A stretch of DNA of 64,000 nucleotides from Yamagishiella unicocca. Taxonomy: Eukaryota; Chlorophyta; Chlorophyceae; Chlamydomonadales; Volvocaceae. Numbering within the stretch: position 1 is the first letter of the stretch; the number at the start of each line of letters is the position of its first letter. Shown in pieces: positions 11,768-24,100 of the stretch. The stretch lies in NCBI GenBank assembly GCA_003116995.1, contig BDSL01000064.1, positions 539,025 to 603,024 of the forward strand. The letters run 5' to 3'. A program made the position numbers and the translations under genes. The notes under the pieces were generated by a model. That model was given only the letters and a program-made list of their open reading frames with translations, ran no database searches and was not told where the DNA came from.

Positions 11768-13328
11768 GGTGGACTGGTGGTGCATCGACGGAGGACGAGT
11801 AAAGGTGCTGCCGTCAGCGTATTTCCGACAGCTTATTGCCAATCGGGCAGACTGGCTGACATTAGCAACGAACGAGGCCACGGATGCGTTTCAAGGCTGC
11901 GTTAACGCGAAACGACTGTATGCCGCATGCGCTTGTTAATTGTTTGCGCTTATCGGTCCTTGTTTGTGCTTGTTGGTCCTTGTTTGTGCTTGTTTGCGCT
12001 TATTTGTGCTTATTTGTGCTTGTTTGTGCTAGTTCGTGCTTGTTTGTGCTTATTTGTGCTTATTTGTGCTTGTTCGTGCTTGTTTGTGCTTGTTTGTGCT
12101 TGTTTGTGCTTGTTTGTGCTTATTTGTGCTTGTTGGTCCTTGTTTGTGCTTGTTGGTCCTTGTTGGTGCTTGTTGGTCCTTGTTGTGGTGTACCGGTACC
12201 GTGCGTGGTGCGTTGGTTGCTCGCATTGCTCTCGTTGCTGGCCGCGCTTTGGACTGTTGTCCCCCTGGTCCCAGTGCGGCGCTCGGGAGGTCCTAGTGGT
12301 GCGCTGTGGGCGAGCCACGGAGCAGCCGGCGCTGTGGGGGCGCTAGGGTGGACCGGGAGGGGCGAGGAGGGCAGCATTAGGCTGTTGCGGAGCCGCTGCG
12401 TGGGCCCGCTGCCTCCAGCTACTCGGTATCAAACACGAGTATCTAATGCAATGTGGTCGGATGTCTGGTTCATTTGCGTTCGTGTGCAGCAACCGCGGGT
12501 AGGAGGAGGAGTTGTAGGAGCGGAGAGATCAGTGGCTGGCTGTGGAGTGTGGGACTGGGGTGATAGGAGAGAAACCAGACGTTGCCTGCTGCTGCTTATC
12601 CGGCTGGGCGGAGAGAGGGTATTTCATTTGTTCGGTACTGAGGTGAGCTTGTGACTTGTGGGGGAACAGCCGGTTTGTTATGTCTGTCGAAAGCGGAGTC
12701 GACGGGATTCATTGGACCACGTCGGCCGGGCACAGCTGGACTGGAGAGCTGGACTTGACGCCTTATGTAGGCCTACCCCCTCCTAACACCCAGTAATACC
12801 CGGCAAAGACGGGGATCCTTGCAAGGTGCCGACTACGAAGATGTCCCGAGATAGGCATGATCCAACTTCCCTCTCAACCTGTAAACGTTATGGGTGGTGG
12901 ACAGCGTCTCGTCTCGGGCTGTATATCCCCCGTCGCGTGCATATGCACGCTTTCGTCGTCTATGGCGTCTGTTATACATGGATGAATGAGTCGGACTCGG
13001 GGAGAGCCAGACATTACTACCGCTGTCAACGCAATGGTCACCAGCATTGTTCCGAAAATATCCAATTTAACCAGTTTAAGGCAGGCTGTTGTCGCAGGGA
13101 CGACGGCACGACGCGGTCGCTGAAGGCCTGGGTAACGACATACTGCGGAGCCGTGGCAACGCACTTCGCAGAGAGCATATACATTTGAGCTCATTGCAAA
13201 ATGTTTTCATGGCCGTCCGTCTTCGGCTACCGTACTCAGGGGTTCCGTTGGAGCGAAAAGCGACCACACACACCAACGCCCGAGTACGGCAAGCGGTTTT
13301 CGCCACTCGTTAATGCGCCCAGCGTCGC
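11768..13328. other. OPR 3' flank and intergenic region
   Basis: No further gene was recognised. It contains the long 10-bp repeat array and a TGTAA at 12880-12884 that could be the OPR poly(A) signal, though more than 1 kb from the stop. Long open frames across the array are compositional, not genes. Confidence 0.5.
11940..12185. repeat. 10-bp-based low-complexity array (TTGTTTGTGC)
   Basis: Roughly 24 units of TTGTTTGTGC with variants TTATTTGTGC and TTGTTGGTCC. It stands just after the OPR stop codon, in the presumed 3' untranslated region. Confidence 0.9.
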
Positions 13329-13336
13329 TATATATA
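13329..13336 (+). promoter_or_regulatory. TATA box of psbS
   Basis: TATATATA lies 97 nt upstream of the ATG at 13433, in a suitable place for a strongly expressed light-regulated gene. Confidence 0.55.
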
Positions 13337-13432
13337 GCGAATGCCACTAAGGTCTGAACTAAAGTTCAAGTCGAACCTTACATCCTCCGTACCTAACCTT
13401 CATTGAATCAGACGATATTTGCCGCAGCAAAG

Positions 13433-14813
13433 ATGATGGCCCTAAAGTCTGCAACCATGCGTGGGGCTCGCGCAAACGTGGTCAAGGTGCAAGCTGCGCA
13501 AGTGAAGGTTTCACCTAAGGTGTGATGTGTCGGCAATGCGCGGCTTTTATCACGTAGCTGTGCGTCGTTTCGAACCCATCGGCCGCTCGGTCCGTGCAGT
13601 TGGCCGCCATTCCATGTCAAGCAAGTTTCGTCGCTTTGCAGGCGAAACAATATTCTAACCGTTCCAATTTGTTCGCAATCCCACGTGCAGTTGGCGAACA
13701 AGAGCGACCCAGAGCGTTTCAAGCAAGCGACTGGTCTGCCGGCCCCAGCCGTGAATGGCTTGCAGTTCCCCGTCAAACTCGGCTTTACGAAGACCAATGA
13801 GCTGTTCGTGGGCCGGCTGGCCATGCTGGGATTCGCATCCTCGCTCATCGGTGAGGTCCTCACGGGCAAGGGTGCGCTTGCTCAATTCGGCTACGAGACC
13901 GGGCTTAACGGCGTGGAAGTAGACGGCCTGGTCATCGGCCTCATCGCTTTCAACCTCGTCGCGTCGGTGCTGCCGACCAGCCAGACGTTCGTTCCTCAGG
14001 AACAGGAGGTACGTGTGGTGGAAAATAGGGACCATTCCAATTTCTCCGTAACAATGTGTCCACACTACCGGTACCTGTTGCATGATGGAAATGAAGTGTC
14101 GCCGTTCCCTCAGGCCCTCTTTACCCCTGTGTCTGCTCGCACGAAGCAACGTCGCCAGTGCCTGATACTCGCCTGTTTGTTTTTCCGCGCCTCCATTTCC
14201 TCCGCACAGGCTATCCAGACCCGCCCCTCGGGACCCCTCCAAGACCCCCGCATCACGCTGTTGGAGCCCAAGCGCTTCTTCGGCATTCAGCGCTTGGGCT
14301 TCACCAAGGAGAACGAGCTGTTCGTTGGCCGCATGGCGCAGCTGGGCTTCGCCTTCTCTCTCATAGGCGAGGCGATCACCGGCAAGGGCGCCCTAGCACA
14401 ATTTGACATCGGTGAGTGCCTGCTAGAGATCATGAGACGAATAACAATCTCCGTCCTCAGGATTTTGATGATGCATTGTGCATGGCCCACCAATATGGTG
14501 CATACACCGCCACTCAGGCTTAGTTCGCCGCGGCGTCGACCTGCCTGCTTCGCCCGTTGCTCTCCTTTTGCAATAAAATTGCAGCTTGGATCTGTAGTTC
14601 CGTCGGCTGATTAGACAAGTGAATAGAATTTCCGGCAGTCCTTTCTTGGATTTCCCTGGACCAGCTCCAACAATTAACTTACGCTCTCTCCTTGAACCCG
14701 CAGAGACTGGGCTGTCTCTTCGCGACACAGAGTTCGGGCTCATCGTCTTCATCCTCTTCTTGCTGTTCGCGGCGGTCAACGAGGGCACTGGCAAGTTCGT
14801 GGACGATGTATAA
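13433..14813 (+). CDS. psbS: Photosystem II 22 kDa protein PsbS
   Basis: Four exons with matching phases, 13433-13519, 13691-14008, 14210-14411 and 14704-14813, give 238 residues, the normal length of green algal PsbS. Residues 1 to about 30 form a basic, Ala-rich plastid transit peptide. The mature part has the internal duplication of the family: FTKTNELFVGRLAMLGF near residue 61 and FTKENELFVGRMAQLGF near 166, each followed by GEVLTGKGALAQF or GEAITGKGALAQF and a second helix, four membrane helices in all. PsbS senses low thylakoid-lumen pH and triggers non-photochemical quenching. The acidic lumenal residues expected for this are present: VEVDG after the first pair of helices and DTEFG after the third. 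In Chlamydomonas the gene is induced transiently by high light and UV-B; nothing in this promoter beyond the TATA box can be read. An alternative exon 1 donor at 13508 would remove four residues. Confidence 0.95.
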
Positions 14814-15374
14814 TCGAGTGAAAAGTCTGCAGGACGCACCGCGGCTGACGGCATGCCTCTCGCCAGCGGTCTGTCTCTCCATCAGCGGCCGCCTCCCCTG
14901 GGGCACGTGGCAACCTTTTCAGGCACTGTATGAAGAATAAGTGTGCGTACGAACGGCAGGAGTGAAGACAGGAGAGGAGGCAGGAGTGGAGAGGAGACGC
15001 ACATTGTGTTTCAAAGCGCGAGTATAGAGTGACTGTGCCGAGCACAGGAGCGACGGGGCGGTGATGGTTTCGCGTCACGCAACCCTGAAGAAGCGTGACG
15101 AAGTGGCCTGGGGACGTGTACCGAGCCGATGTGGAAATGTTAGTAAGTAACTGTACAGGATTTATACATATGGCATTCATATGTATGACGTCAAACTGAC
15201 GTTTCGACGGTTCGAAAAGAGTGGCGCTGCGTTGTATCGGCTTACGTGGCCATTGAGAGAAAGAGAGAGAGAGAGTTGCGATTGTGGATCGGCTTACGGT
15301 GTTTCGGATAAGTAATTGTTGGAGATCTGCCCTACGATGACTGTTTTAAGCCAATCAGACTGTCGGAGGGATTC

Positions 15375-15379
15375 TGTAA
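15375..15379 (+). terminator. Candidate poly(A) signal TGTAA, psbS
   Basis: The first TGTAA downstream of the psbS stop, about 560 nt after it. A 3' UTR of this length is usual for volvocine genes. Confidence 0.4.
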
Positions 15380-16408
15380 GCGACGGAAACCAGTTCTGGT
15401 TTAATCTCATTCACCATGACTCCTAGTGGCCAACCGGGATTGGGATCAGAAGCTAATTACGAATGCTTACATTTTGCGTTGACCCCCCAGCCCCTTAACA
15501 TCATGCAGCAAAAATATGCATCACAGACAAGAATACTGACCACGTTCATGGCACCGACTGCAGTATTGTACTCAAACCTTCTCCTCAAACGGATTGTTGC
15601 CAGAAATGTTCAAGAAACGAAACTGATGAGTCACCTGGAACGAGCTTGGGCGGCACATCAAAGATTGCTTAATATAGGTCCACCATCCAGCATCGGTGTA
15701 TCCCAACCCACCCCCCGAACGATTGACCCCTGGGTCGGCAAAAAACATAGCCGTCCGCAACGCCAGAACAGAACCATCACACATACAAGCAGAAGACAGG
15801 AGCAAAACCGTGAATCAACATGCCATTGCGAGCAGTTGCCATCTGAAAGACCATGTTCTCCTTGCCATTCGGCGTTTTCCAATTATCCCAGCCAGATCTT
15901 CGACCGGTTGTTGGCGATGAAGGCGCGAGGTGAGCCCGCCACACTTGGAACCCCGAAGGACGACACCCAGCTGGCGGAAACAGGAATATCGGCGCTTGTA
16001 GCGGTCACAATTCAAACCTTGGAATCAAGTGACGCCAGCGGGACCCGTCGAGCCGTGTGCGACCCCCCGTTCGTCCTCCTTGCATCTCACGCCGCGAACA
16101 GGCGGATGCAACAAAGCCATTCCAACGCGGGGACTACGATGGATCCAAGGTCATCGCTACCCCAAATGTTTTCGCTCATTTTACCATTCGCCGACCTTAT
16201 GCATCCCACCCGACACAGTCAGGGCGAAGCCCCGGCCCCCCCTGGAGCCCCAAGGGCTTTATGCACCCTACCCCCCTTAGCCCATGGTGGCGCTAGCGAC
16301 AAGCTGTGAAGCCATCCACCGCCACCATCGGTGGTTGTCTCCATTAGGAAACAAAAGGTCGAAGGAACCACGCATCCCCTCATAGCCGTGGCCCCGATAA
16401 AGGCGTTG

Positions 16409-16507
16409 GGGGGGTGAGGTGCTGGGTCGATGGAGGCGGTTGAGGGGTTGAGGGGTTGAGGGGTTGAGGGGTTGAGGGGGTGAGGTGCTGGGTCGATGGA
16501 GGCGGTG
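16409..16507. repeat. GGTTGAGG tandem array with duplicated flanks
   Basis: Five units of GGTTGAGG(G) are bracketed by two copies of GGTGAGGTGCTGGGTCGATG followed by GAGGCGG, so the array sits inside a short direct repeat. Confidence 0.8.
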
Positions 16508-16825
16508 CAAGGGAAGGAGTGCGGGTGTACCCGACAAGATGGCGCCGTACTACACACTACCCTCTTCCCTTGCCCCCATGTGGTGACTGCCTGCTATGAG
16601 TTGTACCATAGGTACCTGTGCCTATCAAGAATTGAAATTTTGGAATTATTTTTCAGTTACGGGACTTTTTTGCGCTTTCGTAAAGTTGTTTGTTAGCTTG
16701 AAAGGAGTTCTCGGTCGGCAGAAGCATTGATAAGTATAACCAAAGTAATTGGATCCACCGTACAAAACCGCTTCGTGGCCGTATATGTACAAGCAGCGCA
16801 CCGGGGCGATGCCGAATGGTAGGTC

Positions 16826-17110
16826 GCAGGTGGGGCCAAAAGAAAAGCTCCCCCGTCATTCAAACGCCTGTACAACTCGCTCGGGTTCATCGCCGGCTGC
16901 CAGTATCCCGAGCACCCACAGCCAGTTGACCACTACCGGTGGCTCGGCCCCCACCCACCGCCGGATAGCCCCCTGGCCCATCGCTTTGTTGACTTCTGTG
17001 GTCACAAACTCCCCGTGCTTTGGCTACGGCTGGTTACGGTACATGGTACACGTTTGACCCAGATCACCGTTATGGTCGGCGTGCGGGGTAGTAGTAGTAA
17101 CTGTTACAGT
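16826..17110 (+). pseudogene. Possible relic of a UDP-glycosyltransferase-like gene
   Basis: One frame lacking an ATG reads NSLGFIAGCQYPEHPQP, then HYRWLGPHPPPDSP, then VDFCGHKLPVLWLRLVTVHG. This resembles the 'YH.vGPLLPP....L..FLd..g..PVvYVsLGT' region of UDP-glycosyltransferases. A stop lies just upstream at about 16817 (a GTCGCAG acceptor could bypass it) and the frame ends within 60 codons with no recognisable donor-binding motif after it. I read it as a decayed fragment; it could also be one exon of a gene I failed to assemble, or chance. Confidence 0.3.
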
Positions 17111-17235
17111 GGGGCCCAGACCAGAAGGTAGAGCCATCGGGCGCATCGCCTGACACTGAAAGAGACGCAGAAAGAAGAACAAACTGACCGACCGAGCTAT
17201 GGCAAACCACCATAAACCCCGACCAAGGGGCCAGA

Positions 17236-17297
17236 GAACAAACAGTAGCATCAAAGAACAAACAGTAGCATCAAAGAATAAACAGTAGCATCAACCA
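17236..17297. repeat. Three-copy 20-bp tandem repeat
   Basis: AACAAACAGTAGCATCAAAG occurs three times in a row, the third with AATAAACAGTAGCATCAAC. Confidence 0.85.
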
Positions 17298-17744
17298 CCT
17301 AGGGGAAATAGCCTAAATGCCCCCTTTTTAAGCAGTATAAGGGGGGACCATATTTCAAGCAGCCCTTCGATCAGAGTAATTAGCAGAGCGCCTCAACAAG
17401 TCGAACAGAGGCCTCCCACCTGAGACCTAAGAAAGTTCCTCCCACACCAGGCCAGCACCCAGCCCGAAGTAAAAAGGAGCAAAAAGGGAGCTCCTGCAGG
17501 AGCACCAGCCAGTCGAGACCTAACCCGACCCCTCGCAGCTGTGTGCCGGGCCAACACACACTAGGCGGCCATGAACAACTCGCAACAGAGGGTGGTGGGG
17601 ACCAACCCCTTCCCACCCCTTATTCGGGACCCCTAATGACGCGAAACCCCGCAAACGGGACCAAATTACCAAAAGTCCACGAACCCGCGCCGTGCGGGGT
17701 GTAGGAAATTTCGGCCGTTACGTACGTCGACTTCGAGGATTATC

Positions 17745-17749
17745 TTACA
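17745..17749 (-). terminator. Candidate poly(A) signal of the giant surface-protein gene
   Basis: TTACA on the plus strand (TGTAA on the coding strand) lies about 300 nt beyond the stop codon at 18047-18049. Confidence 0.4.
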
Positions 17750-18046
17750 GTTACGGGAACGCGGCCGGGGATTATTTGTTTCCGTACCGTAACTGCACAA
17801 TTTGCCCAATAATTATTTATTTGCTTCCGTTGGTACCAGGGAGGTAAGGTACGTGTTAAACGGAAAGTAAACCTATGTAAGTATGCCACCAAGGCTACTG
17901 TACTCTGTGAGTCTCTGTGCACGCGCCGTGGGGCATCGATCGAGGCGACCGAGGCCACACGGCGATGTCGGCGGATACCCTCACCGCATGGCCCGCATCT
18001 TCCGTTCGGCCCGCAGCAGCGCAATTACCGAAACCTATACCGAAAT

Positions 18047-18169
18047 CTAGGTGGGTACCACACGGACGCCTTGGATCTTGGCCGCCCTCCAACGCCATGC
18101 CATCACGCCTGCTATCACGATGGCTAAGCCTACGACGCTGCACACAACTATCGCAGCAATCGGCACGGT
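18047..18169 (-). other. C-terminal membrane helix and short basic tail
   Basis: The last exon ends with a 25-residue hydrophobic segment (starting [18 protein letters not shown]) followed by [15 protein letters not shown] and the stop. A Ser/Thr/Ala-rich juxtamembrane region of about 100 residues precedes it. This gives a type I topology with a very short cytoplasmic tail and no obvious signalling motif. Confidence 0.85.
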
Positions 18170-21100
18170 AGCGCCGCTTGATTGATTGCCCTTAGCGCCA
18201 TTAGACGCGGTGCTCGCAGCGTTGGCCGCAACCGTCTCGCCGCCAGCAGTTGCAGCCCGCGACTCTGCGGGGTCGGCGACGGAGTCTTTGGTGGCGCCAT
18301 CGGTGACAACAGGGTCCAATGAAGGCTCGTCAGCTGCGGCGGCGGCACCATTGCCGTCATCGTCAGCTCCAGTTACTGTCTGCTTTGATACTCCGGAGCG
18401 GATTGTCCCCGTGTCGAGATCGGCAGAGCCCTGCTGACTTACACCTGTTCCGCCCGTGCCGCCGCTGGTGGCGTTCGGCGGTGAAGGCGAAGGAGGCTGT
18501 GGAGGGAGTGGAGGGAGTGGTGATGGCCGAGGGCTGGGAGGTTTTGAGGGCACTGGTGATGGAGGTGAGGGTTTTGGTGGGCTTGGTGGCTTTGGTGGGC
18601 TTGGTGGCTTTGGTGGGCTGGGCGGCTTCGGTGGGCTGGGCGGCTTCGGTGGCGATGGGCTGGGTGGCTTGGGTGGTGTGGGCGGCCTCGGTGGCTTGGG
18701 GCTCGGAGGGGTTGGGGGACTCGGTGGTGGTCGCGGAGGGGGTGGTGAGGGGGGGCTCGGTGGCAGGGGGCTCGGAGGAAGCGGCGAAGGTGGAGGGCTT
18801 GGCGGAGGTGGTCTGGGGCTGGGTGGCAGAGGAGAAGGAGGCGATGGGCTTGGAGGCGCCGGCGCGGGTGGCCTTGGAGATGGGGGAGGTGGGGGAGGAG
18901 GTCTAGGCGGCTTCGGTGGACTTGGTGGTTTCGGAGGTTTGGGGCTGGGCGGCAAAGGCGGAGGTGGGCTGGGGCTGGGCGGGAGTGGCGAAGGAGGCAG
19001 AGGGCTGGGCGGGAGTGGCGAAGGAGGCAGAGGGCTGGGCGGGAGTGGCGAAGGAGGCAGGGGGCTGGGGGGCGAAGGCGAGGGTGGCGAGGGTGCCGGC
19101 GGCGGAGGTGAAGGAGGTTTGGGTGGGCTGGGCGGCCTCGGCGGCTTCGGCGGGTTAGGGCTGGGTGGAGGTGGCGAAGGTGGGCGGGGGCTGGGCGGAA
19201 GTGGGGAGGGAGGCAGTGGGCTCGGCGGCAATGGCGAGGGTGGTCGGGGGCTTGGCGGGAATGGTGACGGGGGTTTGGGTGGTCTCGGGGGTTTCGGAGG
19301 GTTAGGGCTCGGAGGCCTTGGTGAAGGCGGCCTTGGACTCGGAGGGAATGGTGATGGGGGCCGGGGGCTGGGTGGCAAAGGCGAAGGTGGCCTCGGGCTG
19401 GGGGGTGAGGGCGGGCTCGGGGGTGGTCGAGGAGGTGATGGTGGAAAGGGACTGGGAGGCCGCGGGGGCTTGGGGCTGGGCGGGCTGGGGGGACGAGGTG
19501 GTGCTGGGGGCGGCGATGGTGGCAAAGGTGAGGGAGGCGGCGGGCTGGGTGGGCTGGGGGGCGCAGGAGACGGTGGCGGTTGTATCTTGAGGAACACGAG
19601 CTCGATCAAGGTCACACTGGACAGGCTGAAGCTGTCGTACAGGACGTGCAAGTAGTCCTTGGCATCTGTCGCATTGCCGTACATACTGTACGATGCCCAA
19701 ACATTGTACGGCACGCTGAGCGCCTCGCTGCTGCCAGCTACCCCATCAGCCGTCGCGGACGCCGTGACGAGCAGCCACGAGGTACTGGGTCGGAGGGTAG
19801 TGGGGCTGTCGAGCCGGAGGTATTGCCAGCCGCTGCCGCCACGGGCGCTACTACCACCGGGCTGGCTCGGGGGAGGTGTGACCCTGGAGCCATTGACACG
19901 CACTGAGACAGTCAGCGCGCCGCCGCCAGTAATGCTGGTGGACACCTGGATGACAGCGCTGGCCGGCACCACCCCCAGGGGTATCACCGCCCCATCCTTG
20001 CTGCTGTGGATCTGGTTGGGCATCCCAATGCCGGTGGCTTGCCCGCCAGTGGCCACGACAAGCATATCGGGAAGGCCATCGTCAGCGGGACCTGCGCGGT
20101 TGGTGGTGGCAGGCGGCAGTGGCATGTTACATCACGGCAGCTTGGTAGAGTGCTTGCTCGCTTACATGCCATGAACTGATTGACTGGCCGCCGCCGTGTT
20201 CCACCCCCTCTGTCCCAACCCGGCATATCATCCACCCGCCCACCTGCCAGGTAAACCATGTGGATCAGATCAAAGATCGTCAAGCTCGCGATGGAAGAGA
20301 GCGTGGGATCGTTTAACGGGTTTCGGCTGATGAAGGTGGCATTGATGGCGGAGAAGACACCCTGCAGGTGAGTGGGTCCGACAGGTGGCACATGGGCGGA
20401 GATCTGGGCACACGCAGGACGATCTTGCATAACTTGATACGACGATCTTGCATGGCTAGTAGGATGAATTCTGTATGCTTCCCTGACTGCTGTCGCCTGC
20501 CTATCTACCACTCTTCAACCCGCCGCACCTACCTGCAGAGATGCCGCCAGCTGCCACTGAACCAGCGCGGTCCTGCCCGGAGGGATGTCACCAACACTGG
20601 CCCGGAGCATGCTGCGAAACACGCACATATAGGCAGCACGGGGGGAAGCAACAAGGTTCATTTACAACGAAGCACGGGCCTCCTGCCTAGGGCATTTAAC
20701 ATCCCTTACTTCTGGTGGTTTACCCACTGCTACCTATCATCATGTAGCAGCACTACTACTGCCGGTATACATACCCGTAGGAGAGCGAGGGACTACCACT
20801 TACCACGGCCAGCCGCTTCCTAAACAGGCAAGCTAACTCACGTGTGACGGCATGCCGTGCAGGGCGTTCACTCACATTGGGGAATCCACGCCGTTGACGC
20901 TAACTCCCACGATGCTGAAAGATATCAACAAGCCCTTGTCGTTCTCCACGATTTGCGGCTGGACCGACTCCATCACCAGGTCTCGCGAGGTGCCTCCCCC
21001 CACGTTGACCAGCAGCGTGGCCAGCACCGCGGGCACGCTGGGCTCGTACACGTCGGGGGTGAAGGGGTTATCTCCCTGAAGGTGTGCGCGGCGGGAGTTG

Positions 21101-24100
21101 GGGTTTGTAGGTGTGCGTGTGAGTGTGCAACATAGGCACATTGAAATGGGTTTAGCGTGTAAGGGCGTTAGGGTTTAAGCGGGTGCACTTTTAGACAATG
21201 CCAACCATGAACCCACGGAATAGGTTGGACGAATGGGTCATTTCATGTTCCTATACAGGATTACTTCACATTGTTAAACCGCTTTCAGCTTTTTTACGAA
21301 GTTAGCTGTTACCTGCACGACCTTTTCAATGTAGTACCGCACGTCAAGCCGGCCCTCCGGCGACACCCGCACATCTGCCGGCTCCAGGGGAAGCACCTCA
21401 GCAGGAAGGCCAGGGCCCGGCTCGTAGCTGCGAGGAGGGAGCGTCATCGTGTGGAGTGACCACACAACTTATGTGCGCGAACAACAGACTTGAGCCCTAG
21501 GAGAATACTAATGACCCCGGCGTCGTATGTATGGAAGCGGACCGGGCACACAAGAAAAAAGGTAAGCTACGTGTTTTACGTGCATTCTCAAACAGGACTT
21601 AAAACATTTTTGCAGTTATAAACTACAACTAAAGCTAAAACTAGACAACCAACTGCCGACCTGACGGTGCCTCCGATGTAGTACCATATGTCTTCCTGCA
21701 GGGCCGCCGCCTCGCGAGGCACCAGCAGCCACCTCAGGCTCGCCACACCACCCGCCGCCAGCACATAGCCGTCGCCAGCTCGCTCCACGAGACCCTGCAG
21801 ACCAAGCGGCGGAAGCACCCACGATGTAGGACAGCGGGCAGTTCGGGGCTACCCGACAAAGTGCTGGCACCGCTCAAGCAATGTGTGACACGCACCGAAG
21901 CCGGTGCACAACTACTAGTCAGTCACCCATCCACTTACCAACCCAACAGTCGACTGACTGACTAAGCAAGCAACCACCAGCCAACCAACCAACCTCAATG
22001 GCGGGCTGCCCCACAGCGAACGCCTGCCCTGTCGCCGTGCCGTTCTCCTTGAGCCACGCAGTGAGCTGCACAGTCACATTGGTGAGCTCCGACGCGCCGC
22101 CGCTGTTGTCCAGTGTCAGGGAGGCCTCGAACGCCTGGCGCGTCAGCACCAGCCGCTGGCTCAGCTGCACCACCACACGAGCGCACGTGCCGCCGCCAGA
22201 TACCGCTGAGACATGGCTCGCCACAAGTGTTGCGATGTTCTGATCGAGTGCGTCGAACACGCCTGTGGCAAGGTAGGGAGACACCCACCCGAGGGAAGCT
22301 TACGCGGCATCGATAGATCCAACAGCTAGGAACGAAGACGAAAGCAAGGACTGCGTGTAAAATCTTCTTGAGAAAGGATTGTTTGTTTTGCTTCATGCAA
22401 AGGAAGGCTTCGTGAATGTCTGTTGGCAGGCTGCTACAGGGAGGCCGTCGCGACCGTCACCACACCATCCCTGCAGACATAAGGCCCCCCGCGCGCGATC
22501 CCATCCACCCCGGCCTCTGGCTCACTCGTGTAACCCTGCTGCAGAGCCCCCAGCGTGTCGTTCAGGTAATACAGTTGGGCCCGGCGCACGCGGTTCAGGT
22601 CGATGGGCTCCTGCTGCGGGCCACCTGCTGCCGTGGAGTCGGTGGCCGTGAATGTTGCGTTCCACCTGGGGGAACCGGGGAGATTAGGGTGGTGCCAATG
22701 CGGCAGAGGGGTTAGGGTGGTGCCAATGCGACAGAGGGGTTAGGGTGGTGCCAATGCGGCAGAGGGAAATTCGGAGGTGATATCAGCCAGCATGTGGGAT
22801 CATAAAATCCGCCGTAACGGCACTAAACACGTGCACCTGCTGCACGTGCGCCGGCGCCCACGCACCTGGCCAGCAGCTCCCCACGTGCCGCCTTGGACAC
22901 CAGCGGCAGGTAGCGGTCGTGCAGCAGCGCCGGGGCCTCCGTCGCCCAATCCACCAACACACCCGCGCGGGAGGCGTCGGCTGTGGCGTTGTTCCAAGCG
23001 TCCCGCCATTCAGCCTCCACATCCTGTGGGTAGTCGGGGTTTAGCCACTCCCTGCGCGAACAGATAGACACGGGCGAGGACATATTTTCATGTTCATGAA
23101 ACAGCCGCGCACATGCGCACGCCTGCGCTGGTACTGCGGATGGGCCGATCATAATTCGGTTATCTACCCTTTTGTCCACTCACGTGTAGTGATCCATTCC
23201 CCACATGCTGGCTCCGGCGGAGTGGAGCGCCAAGGCTGCAGACGCCCAGCGGATGATGGCTTCTCCTGCGGGTGTTAGGCAGCGGCAACGCAGGCAAGGG
23301 TCGTGGAGTGGTGGAGCCGGAAGGAGCACAGGCGCCAAGCAATTAGTGGCTAGGATGCGACATAGGACGTGCTGAAATTTCCTATGATGCTGGAGCACGA
23401 TGCGAGGGACGTTCCGCACGGCAGCGAGCATCCCACGACAGACCTGTGGGGCTCTGCAGGATGGTGCTGCGGCGTTGCTCCGGGGGCACATAGACCGCTG
23501 AGCCACTGCCGCTCAGCAGCTGCCTGCGGCTCCGTGTGGGCCAGCCGTCCTCGTCCAGGGCCATGCCCGCCAGCCCTGAGCCCCCGGCTGCACTCGCAAG
23601 CCCCGCCGCTGCTGCCTCGGGTTCCCAAGCAACCGGCGCAGGCAGTGCGGGGTCCTCAGGTATGACCAGCAGGAGGTAATGGTCCGGTGCCCGGAGCTCC
23701 CGTACGGCACGGCGGCGAGTCCTGGGAGAAGCGGAAGATGTAGGCAGCAGGTGGAGGCCGTGACACACGCAGGGTTGCTCTAAGAGTAAGGCTTACTCGA
23801 CGGATGTAGCCGGACATGCTATGGAACATCAAGTGGGGCGAGGCTGCTCAACAACCGCCTGCGGATCGTACAGCACCCCAACGGCTACACCGGCCATACC
23901 AGAACCGACCATCACAGACCCAAAGAGTGAAGCGGTCTCAGCCCCCCACGACTGCCAGCGTACCCGGATGCCTCTGTGCCGCCGGCGCCTATCAGCGGAG
24001 CGAGGAGATCGTCCATTTGTGTTTCTGCGTTGCTCGTTCAGGTTCATGGGGCCGGGGGCAGGAGGGGGATTCAGGGGGCCGGGGGCAAGTAGGTTGGTAG

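Larger units (their letters stand above)
14814..17744. other. psbS 3' flank and largely non-coding stretch
   Basis: A GA microsatellite lies at about 15255-15275, small tandem repeats at 16.4 and 17.2 kb, and a possible gene relic at 16.8-17.1 kb (listed). A 297-codon open frame from 15416 has no family resemblance and no repeat or splice support, so I do not call it a gene. Confidence 0.5.

Noticed and set aside
11927..12346. Cys/Leu/Val-rich open frames over the TTGTTTGTGC array
   Set aside because: All three plus-strand frames are open because of the 10-bp repeat; no gene signals.
15416..16309. 297-codon open frame
   Set aside because: No family resemblance, no codon-use or repeat structure of a gene, and no splice continuation.
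18456..19655. Long glycine-rich open frame on the plus strand
   Set aside because: It is the exact antisense of the proline-rich stalk on the minus strand; GGLGG-type repeats arise from CCNCCN codons.
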